Notes: generated from the sequence alone by a model not told the origin. Shown: positions 25,852 to 38,269, counted from the stretch's first letter. The stretch: DNA of 64,000 nt from Ambrosia x helenae (GCA_030844895.1 JAUTDX010007076.1:62001-126000), one strand, 5' to 3'. Program-made: numbers and translations.

Positions 25852-26999
25852 TGATGACCGCGGTCGTCACGGGTCATGCAAAACCTAAATAACCTAGGTA
25901 GCTAGGGTAAGTAGGGTATCGAATCCAAGGAGCATGTGGTTAGCGTCACACTAGCGGTTTGTTTTAGATTTAAACGAACTTGTAAACTAATTACTTACTC
26001 AAAAATGGATTTGTTTTTTTTTACGATTATAAAAGCAATGACCATTCCAGGATCCGTTTTCCCTAAACACTTATGTAAAAGTTTCCACTAGAAAGAGTTA
26101 CATAGACATAACTCGTGCATAAACAATTGTTGTGATAAAAGGGAACGAAGTACTCGGATTATATTAATGCGAGGTTGTTTCCCGATGACCAATTAATCAA
26201 TTAACCAACCCAAATCCTACCCGCAATATCTTGGTTGTTAGCAACACCAAGAACGTACGATTAAGACTAAAAATTGATAAAGTAATTAACAACTACAAAC
26301 AATCATTCAAACACCACAATAATCAAGCAAACATACATAGATTATCATTCTAGAAATTCATAGGAACATACATAAGAGTTCAAGAAAAACTTCACCAAAG
26401 AATGGTCACCAAGAGTTCTAGCCAAGCATAGGATGGAGAAGATTGGAAGATTGGCCCTTGAAGATCTTGGATGATGATGATGATATGGAATGGATTGAGA
26501 TGATGAAAAACCCCCAAAAATCGCCTCCTTAATCGCCCGAATCGCCCTAAGGCGGCTGGTTAAGAAGTTAGGGTTGCAAGACCAATTTTCGGGTGTTTTA
26601 AAGCTTTTTGCGTCAGACCCCACCGTAAGCTACGCTACCGGGCGTAAGCTACGGTGGGCAGTTTCGCAAATTTCTTGTTTTCTTCATAACTTCTTCGTTT
26701 CAACTCCGTTTTCCTCCATTTTCGCGGCCACGTCTTCGTATTTCCGCCCTCTTTCACATCATCAAATAATATCTTAATTTATAATCCATGTGTTTTTTCT
26801 AAAATTAAATCAATCCTCCGTAGTTTCTCCCATGTGCTTGATTCTTCAAGATTTGGCTTGTAATTTCGCTATTTTAGCACATAAAGCTTGTCACTCCTCA
26901 TTCTCGGATAAGTACCTAACTCCGGATAAATCTACACATAACACACATTAAAAATACCAAATTAAACTATATAAATGTGATGCATCCGGCATCGCATCA
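25852..26999 (-). mobile_element. Element D, 3' LTR (1.15 kb)
   Basis: TGATGACCGCGG...GGCATCGCATCA with a 5-bp terminal inverted repeat TGATG/CATCA. It differs from 30134-31278 by only a few bases, so D is the youngest full element here. Flanked on the left by GTAAC. On the minus strand the polypurine tract AAGTGTGGGGGTG lies directly before TGATGCGATGCC. The ORF pair around 26345-26777 recurs in the other LTR and is not coding. Confidence 0.92.
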
Positions 27000-29002
27000 C
27001 ACCCCCACACTTATCTTTTTCAGTCCCTGAAAAACTCTAGAAAACATTTTTATCAATAAACATAATTTGGTCTTTTCTAGGGCTCTCGCTTAAGGTCCAA
27101 AATCATACCTCATTTGTGACAAGCATTAGATGTGTTAATTCAACAAGCTCAATATATATATTTTCCAAAAATAGAATTAACTAGATTAAGTTTAACATTC
27201 TCTTGAACTCATTTATATGCAACACACCCCTCGCAATCATCACTCCTCTCGGTATAATTTATGGACTAGCAAAAGATGTGCTAGTATTATTCACTCAAAG
27301 ACCAAAACTGAAACTTGTTAATATAAACTTGTATAACAATCAAACTTAGTAAAAATACACATATATGTCAAGGACTTATGGGTTTTGGGCTTTGGGTAAA
27401 GGTAGGAAAATGTGGGTAAAAATGGCTAAAATAAAAATGTGGTGAAACCGAACTTCGCTCTTGATCCTTTATTTGAACAACTACTAACTATAAACATGTC
27501 GAATAACTCGACTTATAACATCAAACATCTACATATATATATATATATATATATATTTTCATTTCATTTTTTTCTTCTTTTTTTTTCATTTTTTTTTTCA
27601 TGAAGTAATAAATAAAATATACAAACATTCACTTTGGATCTCAGAAAAGTTTGGTAAAATTGTTGGATGGTTGGTTGAAATATATGGTTTTGACAAACGA
27701 ACGGTTTAGGCTCAAAGTTGGCGACTAATGGTTCTATTTTGGGTAAACATGGTATAGCACATAAATTGGTGTAAACGAAAATGGTATCCTAATTTGCCTT
27801 TAACATTTAGTGCATATTCACATAGCATGTATCAAATCACACAAGTTTTGTAACAAAGTAACAGTGGCCTACACTCTGCAAATGAAATATATATATGTAT
27901 GTGCTCAAATGTAAGTAGGCTCAAAATCTCACCAAAAGTAGGAATAAGGTTACCGATATGTGCATATAATTGTTTTCACTAGCTTGCTAAACTTAATCAT
28001 GTAATTCTAACGTTTTTCTTAAAAATACTTGTTGAAAACGGTTCATATTACCTATCACAAATTAAACCATGATTAAGAATCTATAGCAAAAACAACCCAA
28101 AATTGACCGTGACAAAATTTTAAATGTTTGTTTTTCTTAGTAAAAAAAATTTCAAGGACTATTTTTCCCCACCCCCACACTTGAACATTACATTGTCCTC
28201 AATGTAGAAATGGTAATTAAAACACACAAAAACAAACAAAAACAAACATAAGGACAAGAACAACTCCCCTTTTGATATGATGATGTCTCGGAGTCGCCAT
28301 GTCCAAATCTTCACCTTGATTGTATAGCATTTCATTCGCAATCCAAAGTGGTTAAGGTGCACGAACTAAAAATAAACACTAAAACACGATGCACAAAATG
28401 TTAAACATGCCAATCTACAATTTTCAATCCGTGTTTGCTCGAATGGAGATTGAGTACGAGCAAAAGTGCAATGTTATGAAAATAGGAGATTGGCAATAAA
28501 AGGGAAAGTAGTTGAATGAAATGGAAAGACATGTTTGGTTATTATTGAACTTTTTTTTTTTTTTATAACCGGCCAAAAATTTTCAGACCCCACCGTATGG
28601 TACGGTAGGTACCGTACTATACGGTAGCACCTGGGCACAAAATTCTCACCGTAAGGCAGTCCTGAACTACCGTTGGTTTCATTGTTTCCACCGTACGTTA
28701 CGATTCCTACCGTATCTTACGGTAGGACCTGGCCTTTTTTTTTACTTGGCCGCGGGTAACCCAAAATCGCTCCAAACCTGTCCGAAAACATCCAAATCAA
28801 GAACAAACACCTACCACTTACCTTGGCATCCATCTTGCGCCCACTTCGCTCGTCCGTGAACCTACAAAACACTCAAAACACACAAACACACAAAAACGCC
28901 ACAAATACAAAAAACACACAAAAATAAAATTTAAACTTGGGGTGCCTCCCAAAAGCGCTAAGTTTTTATGGGTCTTCAGCCGGACCTTACCTCATATATC
29001 CT
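27000..29002 (-). other. Element D internal non-coding region
   Basis: About 2 kb, AT-rich and without significant ORFs. An (AT)n run lies near 27530-27555. On the minus strand a second polypurine-like block TTCAAGTGTGGGGGTG is preceded by ACATTGAGGACAATGT (28170-28205), the same pair as in element E. 28588-28740 holds several CCGTA...TACGG inverted repeats. No protease, RT or integrase remains, so D depends on other elements. Confidence 0.75.
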
Positions 29003-29941
29003 TCAAGGTGGTCTCAATGCACACTTGCCTACCGAGTTTCCAATGTATGCTCGATAGTTAACACGCCAAATAAACAGTTGTTTAAAGATTGGCGTGTGAA
29101 TTGGGCGCTTTGGATTGTTAGGGAAGAACCATTTCACTAGCCTTTGTCCGATGTAATGCAATCTCACCTTCCTAATGTTTGCTTTTGAATCTACATCTTG
29201 CACCTTTTTTATGAAGTTAATCGGTGTGGGATGAGACTTGTGAGATTCTTGAGTAAGACTTGTGACACCTGCATCAATAACAACAACAACCTCTTCCAAA
29301 TGTAACTTTTCTACAAGCGAAAGATTTGGCGTGGTATTACTTTCCACAACCTCGTCCTTATCTTGAGAATAGTTTCTAATGTCATCGGGCAAGGGTGAAA
29401 GAGATTCGTTTATGTTGACCCTCATCGATAACATTTTGCATTTAAAATTTAAATAGCGAATTCTTTGACAATTTGGTAGGTTAGGCGTTGATAGCGACTC
29501 CTCGATCTTAACTAATTTTTCTTCTATTCGAGCTAGTCGCTTTTCCTCCTCACTTTGATATGTAACATCTACACATTCATGGGAAGGAACTTGATATTGA
29601 GCTTGAGAATAACCTGAAGAAAAATATAATTGTGAGTTTTCATAATAATAATCATTCTCCTGGTTATCTGTGAAACGTGTCTCTTCATAGTCATAGTCAT
29701 AGTAACTATGATAGTCTTCTCGACATGGAGTTGCCCGGTACCCAGATTTCCACATTTCATCCCAATATTCTGAATCACTCCAAAATATTGGGCAATCATC
29801 ATCTGTATGCACTTGTCCACAACAAAAGCAATGTGGATCTACCGGTGGTAAGGGTTTTGGACAATCTTGACAATCTTCGGTCCAGTGAGCGAAACTTCCA
29901 CAACTATAACATGGTTCGAACTCGTCATCGACCCAATTCAT
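29003..29941 (-). CDS. Element D zinc-knuckle gag-like protein (312 aa)
   Basis: The only sizeable ORF of D. Start ATG 29941 is about 190 bp inside the 5' LTR. Two zinc knuckles lie at the N-terminus: CYSCGSFAHWTEDC (CX2CX4HX4C) near residues 16-29, and CFCCGQVHTDDDC near 38-50 with the shorter CX2CX3HX4C spacing also seen in E. A Tyr/Asp/Glu-rich segment follows (residues 60-115), then a short helical stretch (EEEKRLARIEEKLVKIEESL). No capsid core is recognised, so the product may be only a nucleic-acid-binding remnant of gag. The frame is open despite the element being non-autonomous, which suggests it is recent or useful. A LARD/TR-GAG-type derivative of an Athila/Tat-like lineage is likely. 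Confidence 0.65.
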   Translation of the reverse strand: MNWVDDEFEPCYSCGSFAHWTEDCQDCPKPLPPVDPHCFCCGQVHTDDDCPIFWSDSEYWDEMWKSGYRATPCREDYHSYYDYDYEETRFTDNQENDYYYENSQLYFSSGYSQAQYQVPSHECVDVTYQSEEEKRLARIEEKLVKIEESLSTPNLPNCQRIRYLNFKCKMLSMRVNINESLSPLPDDIRNYSQDKDEVVESNTTPNLSLVEKLHLEEVVVVIDAGVTSLTQESHKSHPTPINFIKKVQDVDSKANIRKVRLHYIGQRLVKWFFPNNPKRPIHTPIFKQLFIWRVNYRAYIGNSVGKCALRPP

Positions 29942-30133
29942 CTTGTTCTAAATCTGCAAGTAAAAACCTGCACAACTAGAACACCCAAAGTGAAATCTAA
30001 AAAAAAATTAAATAACACTTTTATACATCCTCTTTTTTTTTTTTTAATTTTTCTGATTTACTATTTTTTTTTAAATACAAACAAACAATCAATGCAATAC
30101 CAAGCGCACTAGCTCCCCGCAACGGCGCCATTT
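29942..30133 (-). other. Element D leader with primer-binding site (tRNA-Asp type)
   Basis: On the minus strand TGGCGCCGTTGCGGGG (30115-30130) lies three bases after the 5' LTR. It differs by one or two positions from the tRNA-Asp complement seen intact in E (44781-44798). The remaining leader is A/T-rich. Confidence 0.8.
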
Positions 30134-31278
30134 TGATGACCGCGGTCGTCACGGGTCATGCAAAACCTAAATAACCTAGGTAGCTAGGGTAAGTAGGGTA
30201 TCGAATCCAAGGAGCATGTGGTTAGCGTCACACTAGCGGTTTGTTTTAGATTTAAACGAACTTGTAAACTAATTACTTACTCAAAAATGGATTTGTTTTT
30301 TTTACGATTATAAAAGCAATGACCATTCCAGGATCCGTTTTCCCTAAACACTTATGTAAAAGTTTCCACTAGAAAGAGTTACATAGACATAACTCGTGCA
30401 TAAACAATTGGTGTGATAAAAGGGAACGAAGTACTCGGATTATATTAATGCGAGGTTGTTTCCCGATGACCAATTAATCAATTAACCAACCCAAATCCTA
30501 CCCGCAATATCTTGGTTGTTAGCAACACCAAGAACGTACGATTAAGACTAAAAATTGATAAAGTAATTAACAACTACAAACAATCATTCAAACACCACAA
30601 TAATCAAGCAAACATACATAGATTATCATTCTAGAAATTCATAGGAACATACATAAGAGTTCAAGAAAAACTTCACCAAAGAATGGTCACCAAGAGTTCT
30701 AGCCAAGCATAGGATGGAGAAGATTGGAAGATTGGCCCTTGAAGATCTTGGATGATGATGATGATATGGAATGGATTGAGATGATGAAAAACCCCCAAAA
30801 ATCGCCTCCTTAATCGCCCAAATCGCCCTAAGGCGGCTGGTTAAGAAGTTAGGGTTGCAAGACCAATTTTCGGGTGTTTTAAAGCTTTTTGCGTCAGACC
30901 CCACCGTAAGCTACGCTACCGGGCGTAAGCTACGGTGGGCAGTTTCGCAAATTTCTTGTTTTCTTCATAACTTCTTCGTTTCAACTCCGTTTTCCTCCAT
31001 TTTCGCGGCCACGTCTTCGTATTTCCGCCCTCTTTCACATCATCAAATAATATCTTAATTTATAATCCATGTGTTTTCTCTAAAATTAAATCAATCCTCC
31101 GTAGTTTCTCCCATGTGCTTGATTCTTCAAGATTTGGCTTGTAATTTCGCTATTTTAGCACATAAAGCTTGTCACTCCTCATTCTCGGATAAGTACCTAA
31201 CTCCGGATAAATCTACACATAACACACATTAAAAATACCAAATTAAACTATATAAATGTGATGCATCCGGCATCGCAT
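30134..31278 (-). mobile_element. Element D, 5' LTR
   Basis: Matches 25852-26999 almost base for base. The right end reads GGCATCGCA then TAACCACTAG, where GCATCA plus TSD GTAAC is expected. The TSD is therefore only visible as a shared TAAC, with three or four bases apparently lost at the junction. Confidence 0.9.
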
Positions 31279-31789
31279 AACCACTAGCATTCACAAAATC
31301 AAAGCTAGATCCAACTCAGGACTATCCATTCAAACCCAGAGCTCACTAGGGCTTTCATGCATTTCGGTTTATGATTTTGTGTGCACCCAAAATGATAAAC
31401 CGCTCTACATGGTCCTCCAAGTGTTCTCCTAGTTCAAAGTTCAAATCACCGAACATGGACTCTTTGCTATACACCGTAATGCTACGGTAGTTTATGGCAA
31501 GTGTTTCTATTGGAGTATGAAAGGGAGATGTCCGAGCCTTGGACAAATCTCAAGAGTACACGATTTACCCCAATATACCACACTGCCTAGAAAGCAAGTA
31601 ACCCGACTTAAAATAGAACGGATGATGTAACATAGGAAGGTCAGATGATTTAGAGACACCCCGACAAGCCCATACGTAATCCACCATAATGTTTAGTACT
31701 ATGTGATCGTCTAGTGTGTGCGACTCGGCTATAGACTAGACTCTACATGCAGTCCTAGTTCACTATAACCATTGGCTCTGATACCAATC
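31279..31789 (-). other. Element C leader with primer-binding site (initiator tRNA-Met)
   Basis: The leader of C is divided by D; the gag-proximal rest is 25803-25851. On the minus strand TGGTATCAGAGCCAA (31772-31786) starts three bases after the 5' LTR and is the initiator tRNA-Met primer site. A 63-codon minus ORF (31355-31546) lies in the leader; it has no recognised motif and is not called. Confidence 0.8.
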
Positions 31790-33851
31790 TGTCACACCCT
31801 CAAAATCCACTTGCGGAGTTTTTACCGCGAGGCGCATGACAAACCAGGATCTAAACCAACGATCACAATAAACAAATCTAAATGAACATATGCAATTTCA
31901 AAAACATAGTTTAAAATCCCCAAATACAGCGGAAGCTTATTCTCAAAACATAATCCAAAAGTAACCCAAATGTTCAACGTTTGAAAACCATGCAATCCTA
32001 ACTAGAACGCCGTGCAGACGCGTGCGCCCTAGTTCCATTGTGCTACCTTAGCGACCTGAGAAAACATGTAAGAGTTTACGTCAGCACAAAAATGCTGGTG
32101 AGTTTACAGGTTTTGTAATCAAGTACCAAGTTCAACCTGTCCATACTATAAACAATTTGCAAACCAAAGTACGCTAGCTAGGCGTATGTTTTGTTACGTC
32201 TACGATTGGAAAACCATTACTAACTCGCAAACCAGAAGTTGTGCCCGAATAGTAAACCTGTTCCTGTTTGAGACAATATGCACTCGCCCGGCCCTCCAAG
32301 CCGACGAGCGGGGTTGGTCACTCCCAATAGATCTATTCACATTTCCCCGTTGTGCTAACCCGCACATTCATGGTTTCCCCCGGGACTTCCAAAGATCGTA
32401 TAGTAAACCACAGAAACCCATAGTATGACAGTTGTTACCAAAAACATAAGTTTAACACATGTTTTCTCCCCCAAAATGTGAAACCAGTTAAAAGAGGGGC
32501 CGTAAACTCACCTTAGGTTGCGTTACTTCGATATACGAAAATATCAGCAAGCTATGCTAGCCCCGTAAAGCGGCGACCTAACATATGACAGTTACAAGTA
32601 CATAGACTAATAACCCGTAGGTTAGTTAGTCCCTAGATGTCCAGACCATAACCAAGTTCGTTTGAAAACACCGTGACTGTTAAATTAACCCAAAGTACAA
32701 GACTCGACATCCCATTGGTGACCCGAGACTCCCCGTTGTTATACGTACACTCTCAAACATACAATCATGCAATTACACTTAACATACGTTAAAGTCCAAC
32801 AAGTTATAGCACGTAGTTCAAGTATCACATAAATAAGTCCGAACACATGTTACCAAGTTATTAGGTATGTTACGGGGTTCCTAGCATGTTCCTAGGTGTC
32901 AAATCGGGTCTCGGAATGTCAAACTATACTTACAGCAGCAGTACAGGCGATTAGGAAAAGTCAACTAGCGATTATGAAAGTCAACAGGCATTTAGGAATG
33001 CTAATTGCCTATACTATAGGCAATTAGGGTCATAAGACATGCAAATCATGAGTCTATAGGCGATTAGGTCATAAGACATGCATTTCAGGACTTAACTAGC
33101 AATTAGGATCACAATTGCATGCAACGAAGGCAATTAGCCCTCCAATTGCCTATACTATAGGCGATTAGGGTGTCATATCAGGCGATTAGCCTCCTAATCG
33201 CCTATAGCATAGGCGATTAGGGTTGCTAATCGCCTACAGCATTGCTGTTCCGGTTTTTCGCGCGTTTAACACTCCAAATCAATCCCAGAACGTGTGTAAA
33301 CATCAAATATCAACCAAACAACTATATCAAACATATATCCATCAAAATCCTTCGTTTAACCTCGATCTATCAGCCCTGAATGCAATCATGTATCTTAAAG
33401 ACAATACACATAACATGAAACATCGCATTAGCATGCAAAACCGTAACCCTAATTAACAATAACTCAGATTTCATCATCATGCTATCATCATCAATCTGTA
33501 ACTACCTTAATAACATGTTAATCATCCTTCTTGAATCATAAAAACCCTATCTTTTAATCATAAACACACATATAACATGCATGATAGTTAGAATCCGATT
33601 AACAATGCTTATTAACGATTTTCAGAAGACTTATTTGTTTTAAAACAGGTCTGGACCATTAGGGATTCAATAAAAATGTTAATAAAGGTTGCATGAATGA
33701 AAACCACACCTTAGATTTGTGATAGATTGATGTAATAGGCTTGAAATCTTGTGTTTTGATCCAAAATCGTGTTCCAGAGGTTGTGTGTGTGTTTGGGCGA
33801 GTTGTGGGACGACTAGGGTTGCTAATATGAAGTTTAGGAGGTCAAGTATTG

Positions 33852-33859
33852 TATTTATA
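33852..33859 (-). promoter_or_regulatory. TATA box in the 5' LTR of element C
   Basis: Minus-strand TATAAATA, conserved in position and context with LTRs A and F and the solo LTR; likely the promoter that drives C. The GGCGATTAG hairpin lies upstream of it, inside U3. Confidence 0.6.
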
Positions 33860-34014
33860 GTCGTTTTTAGTCGTCCAGCACGTTCCATGCGATTATGCAG
33901 CAGTTACACGCGATTAGGGTTGCTAATCGCATGACATTACATGCAATTAGGGTCTAATCGCCCCCTAGGGCATGCGATTAGCACCCAATCGCCCCCAATG
34001 AGGCCCAATCGCAT

Positions 34015-34054
34015 CCCCTATAGGCGATTAGCCTCCCCTAATCGCCTATAGGGG
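34015..34054. repeat. Perfect 17-bp-arm hairpin in LTR U3
   Basis: Left arm CCCCTATAGGCGATTAG (34015-34031), six-base loop CCTCCC, right arm CTAATCGCCTATAGGGG (34038-34054). The same structure with few changes occurs at about 20602-20641 and 1023-1062. Confidence 0.85.
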
Positions 34055-34441
34055 TTGGTTCCGTGTATTTTGCGCGTTAAACCCCGTTTTAACATATGTT
34101 AACACATTTTCACATACCGACAAGTCACATAATAATTGTAAACACATAATACTTGCAAACAAACATATTCACCCCGTTCACCAATTCCCGGGACTCGAGA
34201 CTTGTATGTTCCCTATGCTCTGACGATTCTACGAATCGTCACCACTTGTACACTTGGTTAAGGACTGACATCTAATGCACCTCTAGACTAACATCCGATG
34301 ATCCTCTATACTAAACTGATAGTTCCCGAACCATAACACGACTTAACTAACCCAGTTAAGTATAATATACGCGTGAATCGCTAAGGTAGACTTTGATCTA
34401 GACCACGTTGTTAACCAGAATTTGCCGGGTGTCACAGCGTG

Positions 34442-35071
34442 AACTGGTGTTGGCCGAAGCTCACAGTTCCCGATATTCGGTTCACCCCGGTGCAAACAAG
34501 ATGTTTCACGATTTGAAAGAACTTTACTGGTGGCCAAATTTCAAAAGGGATATAGCCGCTTATGTTGCACGATGCTTAACTTGCGCGAAGGTCAAAGCCG
34601 AGCATCAGAGACCATCCGGCTTGCTCCAGCAACCGGAAATACCTGAATGGAAATGGGAGCAGATTTCCATGGATTTCATCACCAAGTTACCCAGGACAAC
34701 AAGCGGCCATGACATGATCTGGGTAATCGTTGATTGATTGACAAAATCCGTACACTTCCTCCCAATTCGCGAAACGGATAAGTTGGAAAAACTGACCCGT
34801 TTGTACATTAAGGAAGTGGTGTCTAAGCATGGTGTACCTATTTCCATCATCTCCGATCGAGATAGTCGTTTCACCTCAAGATTTTGGGAAAGTTTGAACG
34901 AAGCCCTCGGTACTCGCCTTGACATGAGTACCGCATATCATCCCCAAACCGATGGTCAAAGTGAACGAACCATCCAGACCTTGGAAGATATGTTACGGGC
35001 ATGCGCAATCGATTTCAGCGGTAATTGGGATACACACTTGCCACTGGTGGAATTTTCGTATAACAACAGTT
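34442..35071 (+). pseudogene. pol: Element B pol, integrase part (decayed)
   Basis: Continues the frame cut at 18380. The zinc domain has His in LAEAHSSRYSVHPGANKM and Cys in CLTCAKVK. The catalytic core shows MDFITKLP, IISDRDSRF and DGQSERTIQTLEDM, giving the D, D and E. An in-frame TGA (34735-34737) stands where C has an Arg codon, consistent with CGA to TGA. The frame ends at YNNSY, where LTR F begins. Confidence 0.9.
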
Positions 35072-37929
35072 ACCCTCAAATTCCACGTGCGGGGTTTTAC
35101 CGCGAGGCGCGTGACAAACCAGGATCTAAGTCAACGGTCACAATAAACGACACTATATGATACGAAAAATGAAATAAACAACCATTAAGTTTTCATAAAT
35201 CCATTCGCTGCGGAAGCGTAACTTTATTACAACCCAAAATGCAAAAGTACGTAAGTCTGAAAAAGATAAGACAATGCATATGAATCCTAGACGCCGTGTG
35301 ACTCCGTGCGCCTATGGTAACCTGCTACCTCAACGACCTGAGACAAACATGCTAAAAACGTCAGCAAATAATGCCGGTGAGTTCATAGGTTTTATGTTAA
35401 ACGTTTAAGTAATGAAAGTCATCATGTTATCACTATGTCAGAAATGATAGCGTTAGCTAGACGCATGAGTAATACTACTACGACCGGAAACCATTACAGA
35501 CAACGATATATGATTTTGCCCGAAACGATTATGCACTACCATTCCCCGGTAGCGTTATGACCGAGACAATATGCACCCGCCCGGCTCCCAGCCGACGGGT
35601 GGGGTCTGTCAGTCCCAATAGATCTATCCACATTTCCCCCGTTATGCTATCCAGCATATTCATGGTTTCCCCGGGACTTTACGTATCGTATAGTATGTAA
35701 ATGAATTAACACTAGTATAACATGATAATTTATGAAATAAGTATGAGCATGTGTCTCCCCCGAAATGTAAAACGTAAAGTGGGGCCGTGAAACTCACCTG
35801 ATGCTGCTCCTCGCACTAAGACAAGTAAACCTGCTCAATAGACGGCACCAAATACCGGTGACCTATCATGACGAGCGTATAAGGTGTTAGACTAACAACC
35901 CGTAGGTTGATTAGTCCCTAGCAGTCCAGACCATAACCGTGTACATATGAAATGATGTTTAAACGTTTAACCGACCACACCAGACAAGGCCCGACATCCC
36001 ATTGGTGACCCGACATCCCACGTGTTAGCCGAAAGCAAGATATCATGCAACATATGCAATTAAACACTTAATGCGCGCAAGAGTTCATCTAATCTAACGT
36101 AACAGTTAATTAACGCATAACAAAGTCCGAACACGTGTTACCAAGTCATTAGACATGTCCTGGGGTTCCTAACATGTTCCTAGGTGTCAATCCGTGTTTC
36201 GGGATGTTAAAATATACATACAGCAGCATTATACGCGATTAGGAATCAAACTAGCATTTAGGATTGTAATCACTAGTAAAAGTAGCATTTAGGATTGTAA
36301 TCACTAGTAAAAGTAGCATTTAGGATTGTAATCACTAGTAAAAGTAGCATTTAGGATTGTAATCACTAGTAAAAGTAGCATTTAGGAATCAAACTAGCAT
36401 TTAGGATTGTATTTGCTAGTTGTTGAGGTGAATAGGGCTCTATTCGCCTATATATAGGCGATTAGGATTTGTAAATGCATGAACTTCAGGCGATTAGGAG
36501 TCTATTCGCATGAAGCTTCATGCGAATAGGATCCTACTCGCCTTTGCACATCTGTAGTGCATTTTCGCGCGTCAAACTCTCTAAATTAGATCCGAAACAT
36601 GTAAGAACACCCAATAATCATCCTAACACATTAACAAACATATTTCAAGCAAAACCCCTTAGTTTTCATCGTTCTAACAGTTCCGAATGCGAGCGTTTTC
36701 CCAAAATAGTAACTTAACATGTAAACATCACATCAACATGCAAGAACTTGCCCTAAATAGCAATTATTCAGATTAAATCGCATAACCACGTTGTCCGATA
36801 GCATCCTACTGTTCTAGCATCATCCTAGAGCAAACCCTAACATCAAACAATCAACAACACACCTCATATCATCCTTAACCATCCACAATCCTTCAAATGG
36901 GTCAAAACATCAAGTATCAACAATACACAACCAAAACCATTCAAACTCCTAGGACATCATCATACTAACTTGTAACAGCCATAAACATCATAATAACACA
37001 AAAACAACCATGATTCAATCCTAAAAATTCTATCTTTAATCACATATAACACATATAACACATGTAAAGGTGTGGGTTTGTTTAAAAACGGTTTTAAATG
37101 GATTTTCAAAGACAAAAACATTTATAAGTTAGGTCTGGACTTTTAGGGAGTAAAATATAATCATTTAAAGGTTTGGGTTTGAAGAACGCACCTTGTATTT
37201 AAGAGGAGATGATGGAATAAGCTTGGAAATGGTTGTTTTGATGTAAAAATAGGTTCCAGAGGGTGTTTGTGGGTTGAGATAGGTTATGGGACGGCTAGGG
37301 TAGCATAAATGATGTTTTGGAGGTCAAGGGTGGTATTTATAGGCGTTTTTAATCGTTCTAGGCAGTTCATGCGAGTACGGTGCAGTTCATGCGAGTAGGG
37401 CTGCTACTCGCCAGTAAGAACTAGCGAATAGCCCCCTAATCGCCCCAAGAATCACCCTACTCGCCCCACAACTGGCGATTAGGCTATCTCACATGGCCTA
37501 ATCGCCTATAGCCTATGTGTCCGGGTTTTTGGCGCGTTAAACCCTAATTTAACATATGTAAACACGTTTTCACATACCGACAAGTCACATAATGATTACA
37601 AACATATAATGCACGATAACTAACACGTTCCCACCCGATCACCGATTCCCGGGACCCGAGACTTGCGTGTGTGCGTTAAACCCGGCGATTCCACGAATCA
37701 CCGATCCTTGTACACATGGTTATGGACCGACACCCAAGGGTCCTTCGGACCATTGTAACGACTCCCGATGATTCCCGAATCATCGGTACGACTCAACCGA
37801 CCCGGTCAAGTATGATATTAAGTAGTTGTTTTCAATGTTTTCGTTGAGATAGACTCGTATGTATGCAAAGTATGAAACGCATGTATGTGAAGTATGAAAA
37901 GTATTAACCTGAATATGCCGGGTGTCATA
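35072..37929 (-). mobile_element. LTR F inside element B, no target duplication, flanking deletion
   Basis: Same family as the solo LTR at 1463 and LTR H: CCTCAAATTCCACGTGCGGG at the left and GCCGGGTGTCATA at the right. The first bases TGTCACA are missing or altered and the flanks (GTTAC / GTACA) are not a duplication. About 114 codons of B integrase that C retains are absent between the flanks, so a deletion accompanied its formation. TATAAATA on the minus strand lies at 37334-37341. Confidence 0.85.
36252..36375. repeat. 31-bp tandem repeat, four copies, in LTR F
   Basis: Four exact or near-exact units of TAGCATTTAGGATTGTAATC plus ACTAGTAAAAG, followed by a degraded fifth. The TTTAGGATT core is again a variant of the GATTAGG theme of these LTRs. 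Confidence 0.9.
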
Positions 37930-38251
37930 GTACAAGCTCAAGTTACCACAAGAGCTTAACGGTGTACATGACACGTTCCACGTGTCGAACTTGAAGAAGT
38001 GCTTATCCGACGAAACCCTCATCATCCATGCGGACGAAATCCACATTGACGACAAGTTACACTTCGTCGAAGAACCAATCGAAGTAACCGATTGGAAGGT
38101 CCAAAAGTTAAGGCGCAACAAGATCAGGTTGGTCAAAGTGCGCTGGAATGCCAAGCGTGGACCGGAGTTCACGTGGGAAAGGCTGGACCGGATGAAGCAA
38201 AAATATCCCGCCCTGTTCGAGAAGACCCCTATACCGGAGAACTCGAAGTGA
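37930..38251 (+). pseudogene. pol: Element B pol, C-terminal chromodomain
   Basis: Open in one frame to the stop at 38249-38251. Contains FHVSNLKKCLSDETL and a chromodomain-like end (EEPIEVTDWKVQKL, VKVRWNAKRGPEFTWE) parallel to the C-terminus of element C. It is separated from the integrase core by LTR F and the associated deletion. Chromodomains in this position direct integration toward heterochromatin. Confidence 0.88.
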
Positions 38252-38269
38252 ATTCCGGGACGGAATTCT

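Larger units (their letters stand above)
31790..34436 (-). mobile_element. Element C, 5' LTR (2.65 kb)
   Basis: Same boundaries as the 3' LTR. Followed by the second TSD copy GCGTG (34437-34441), after which the integrase frame of element B resumes. Contains the TATAAATA box at 33852-33859, GGCGATTAG arrays at 32945-33240 and 33885-34055, and a 17-bp-arm hairpin at 34015-34054. Confidence 0.95.

Noticed and set aside
26345..26777. Overlapping 92- and 67-codon ORFs, repeated at 30626-31058
   Set aside because: Both are in the two LTRs of element D and overlap on opposite strands; no domain is recognised.
36252..36375. Regularly spaced repeats that could suggest a CRISPR array (also 1-91 and 61789-62024)
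   Set aside because: Units are directly adjacent without unique spacers and sit within plant LTRs; these are ordinary tandem repeats.
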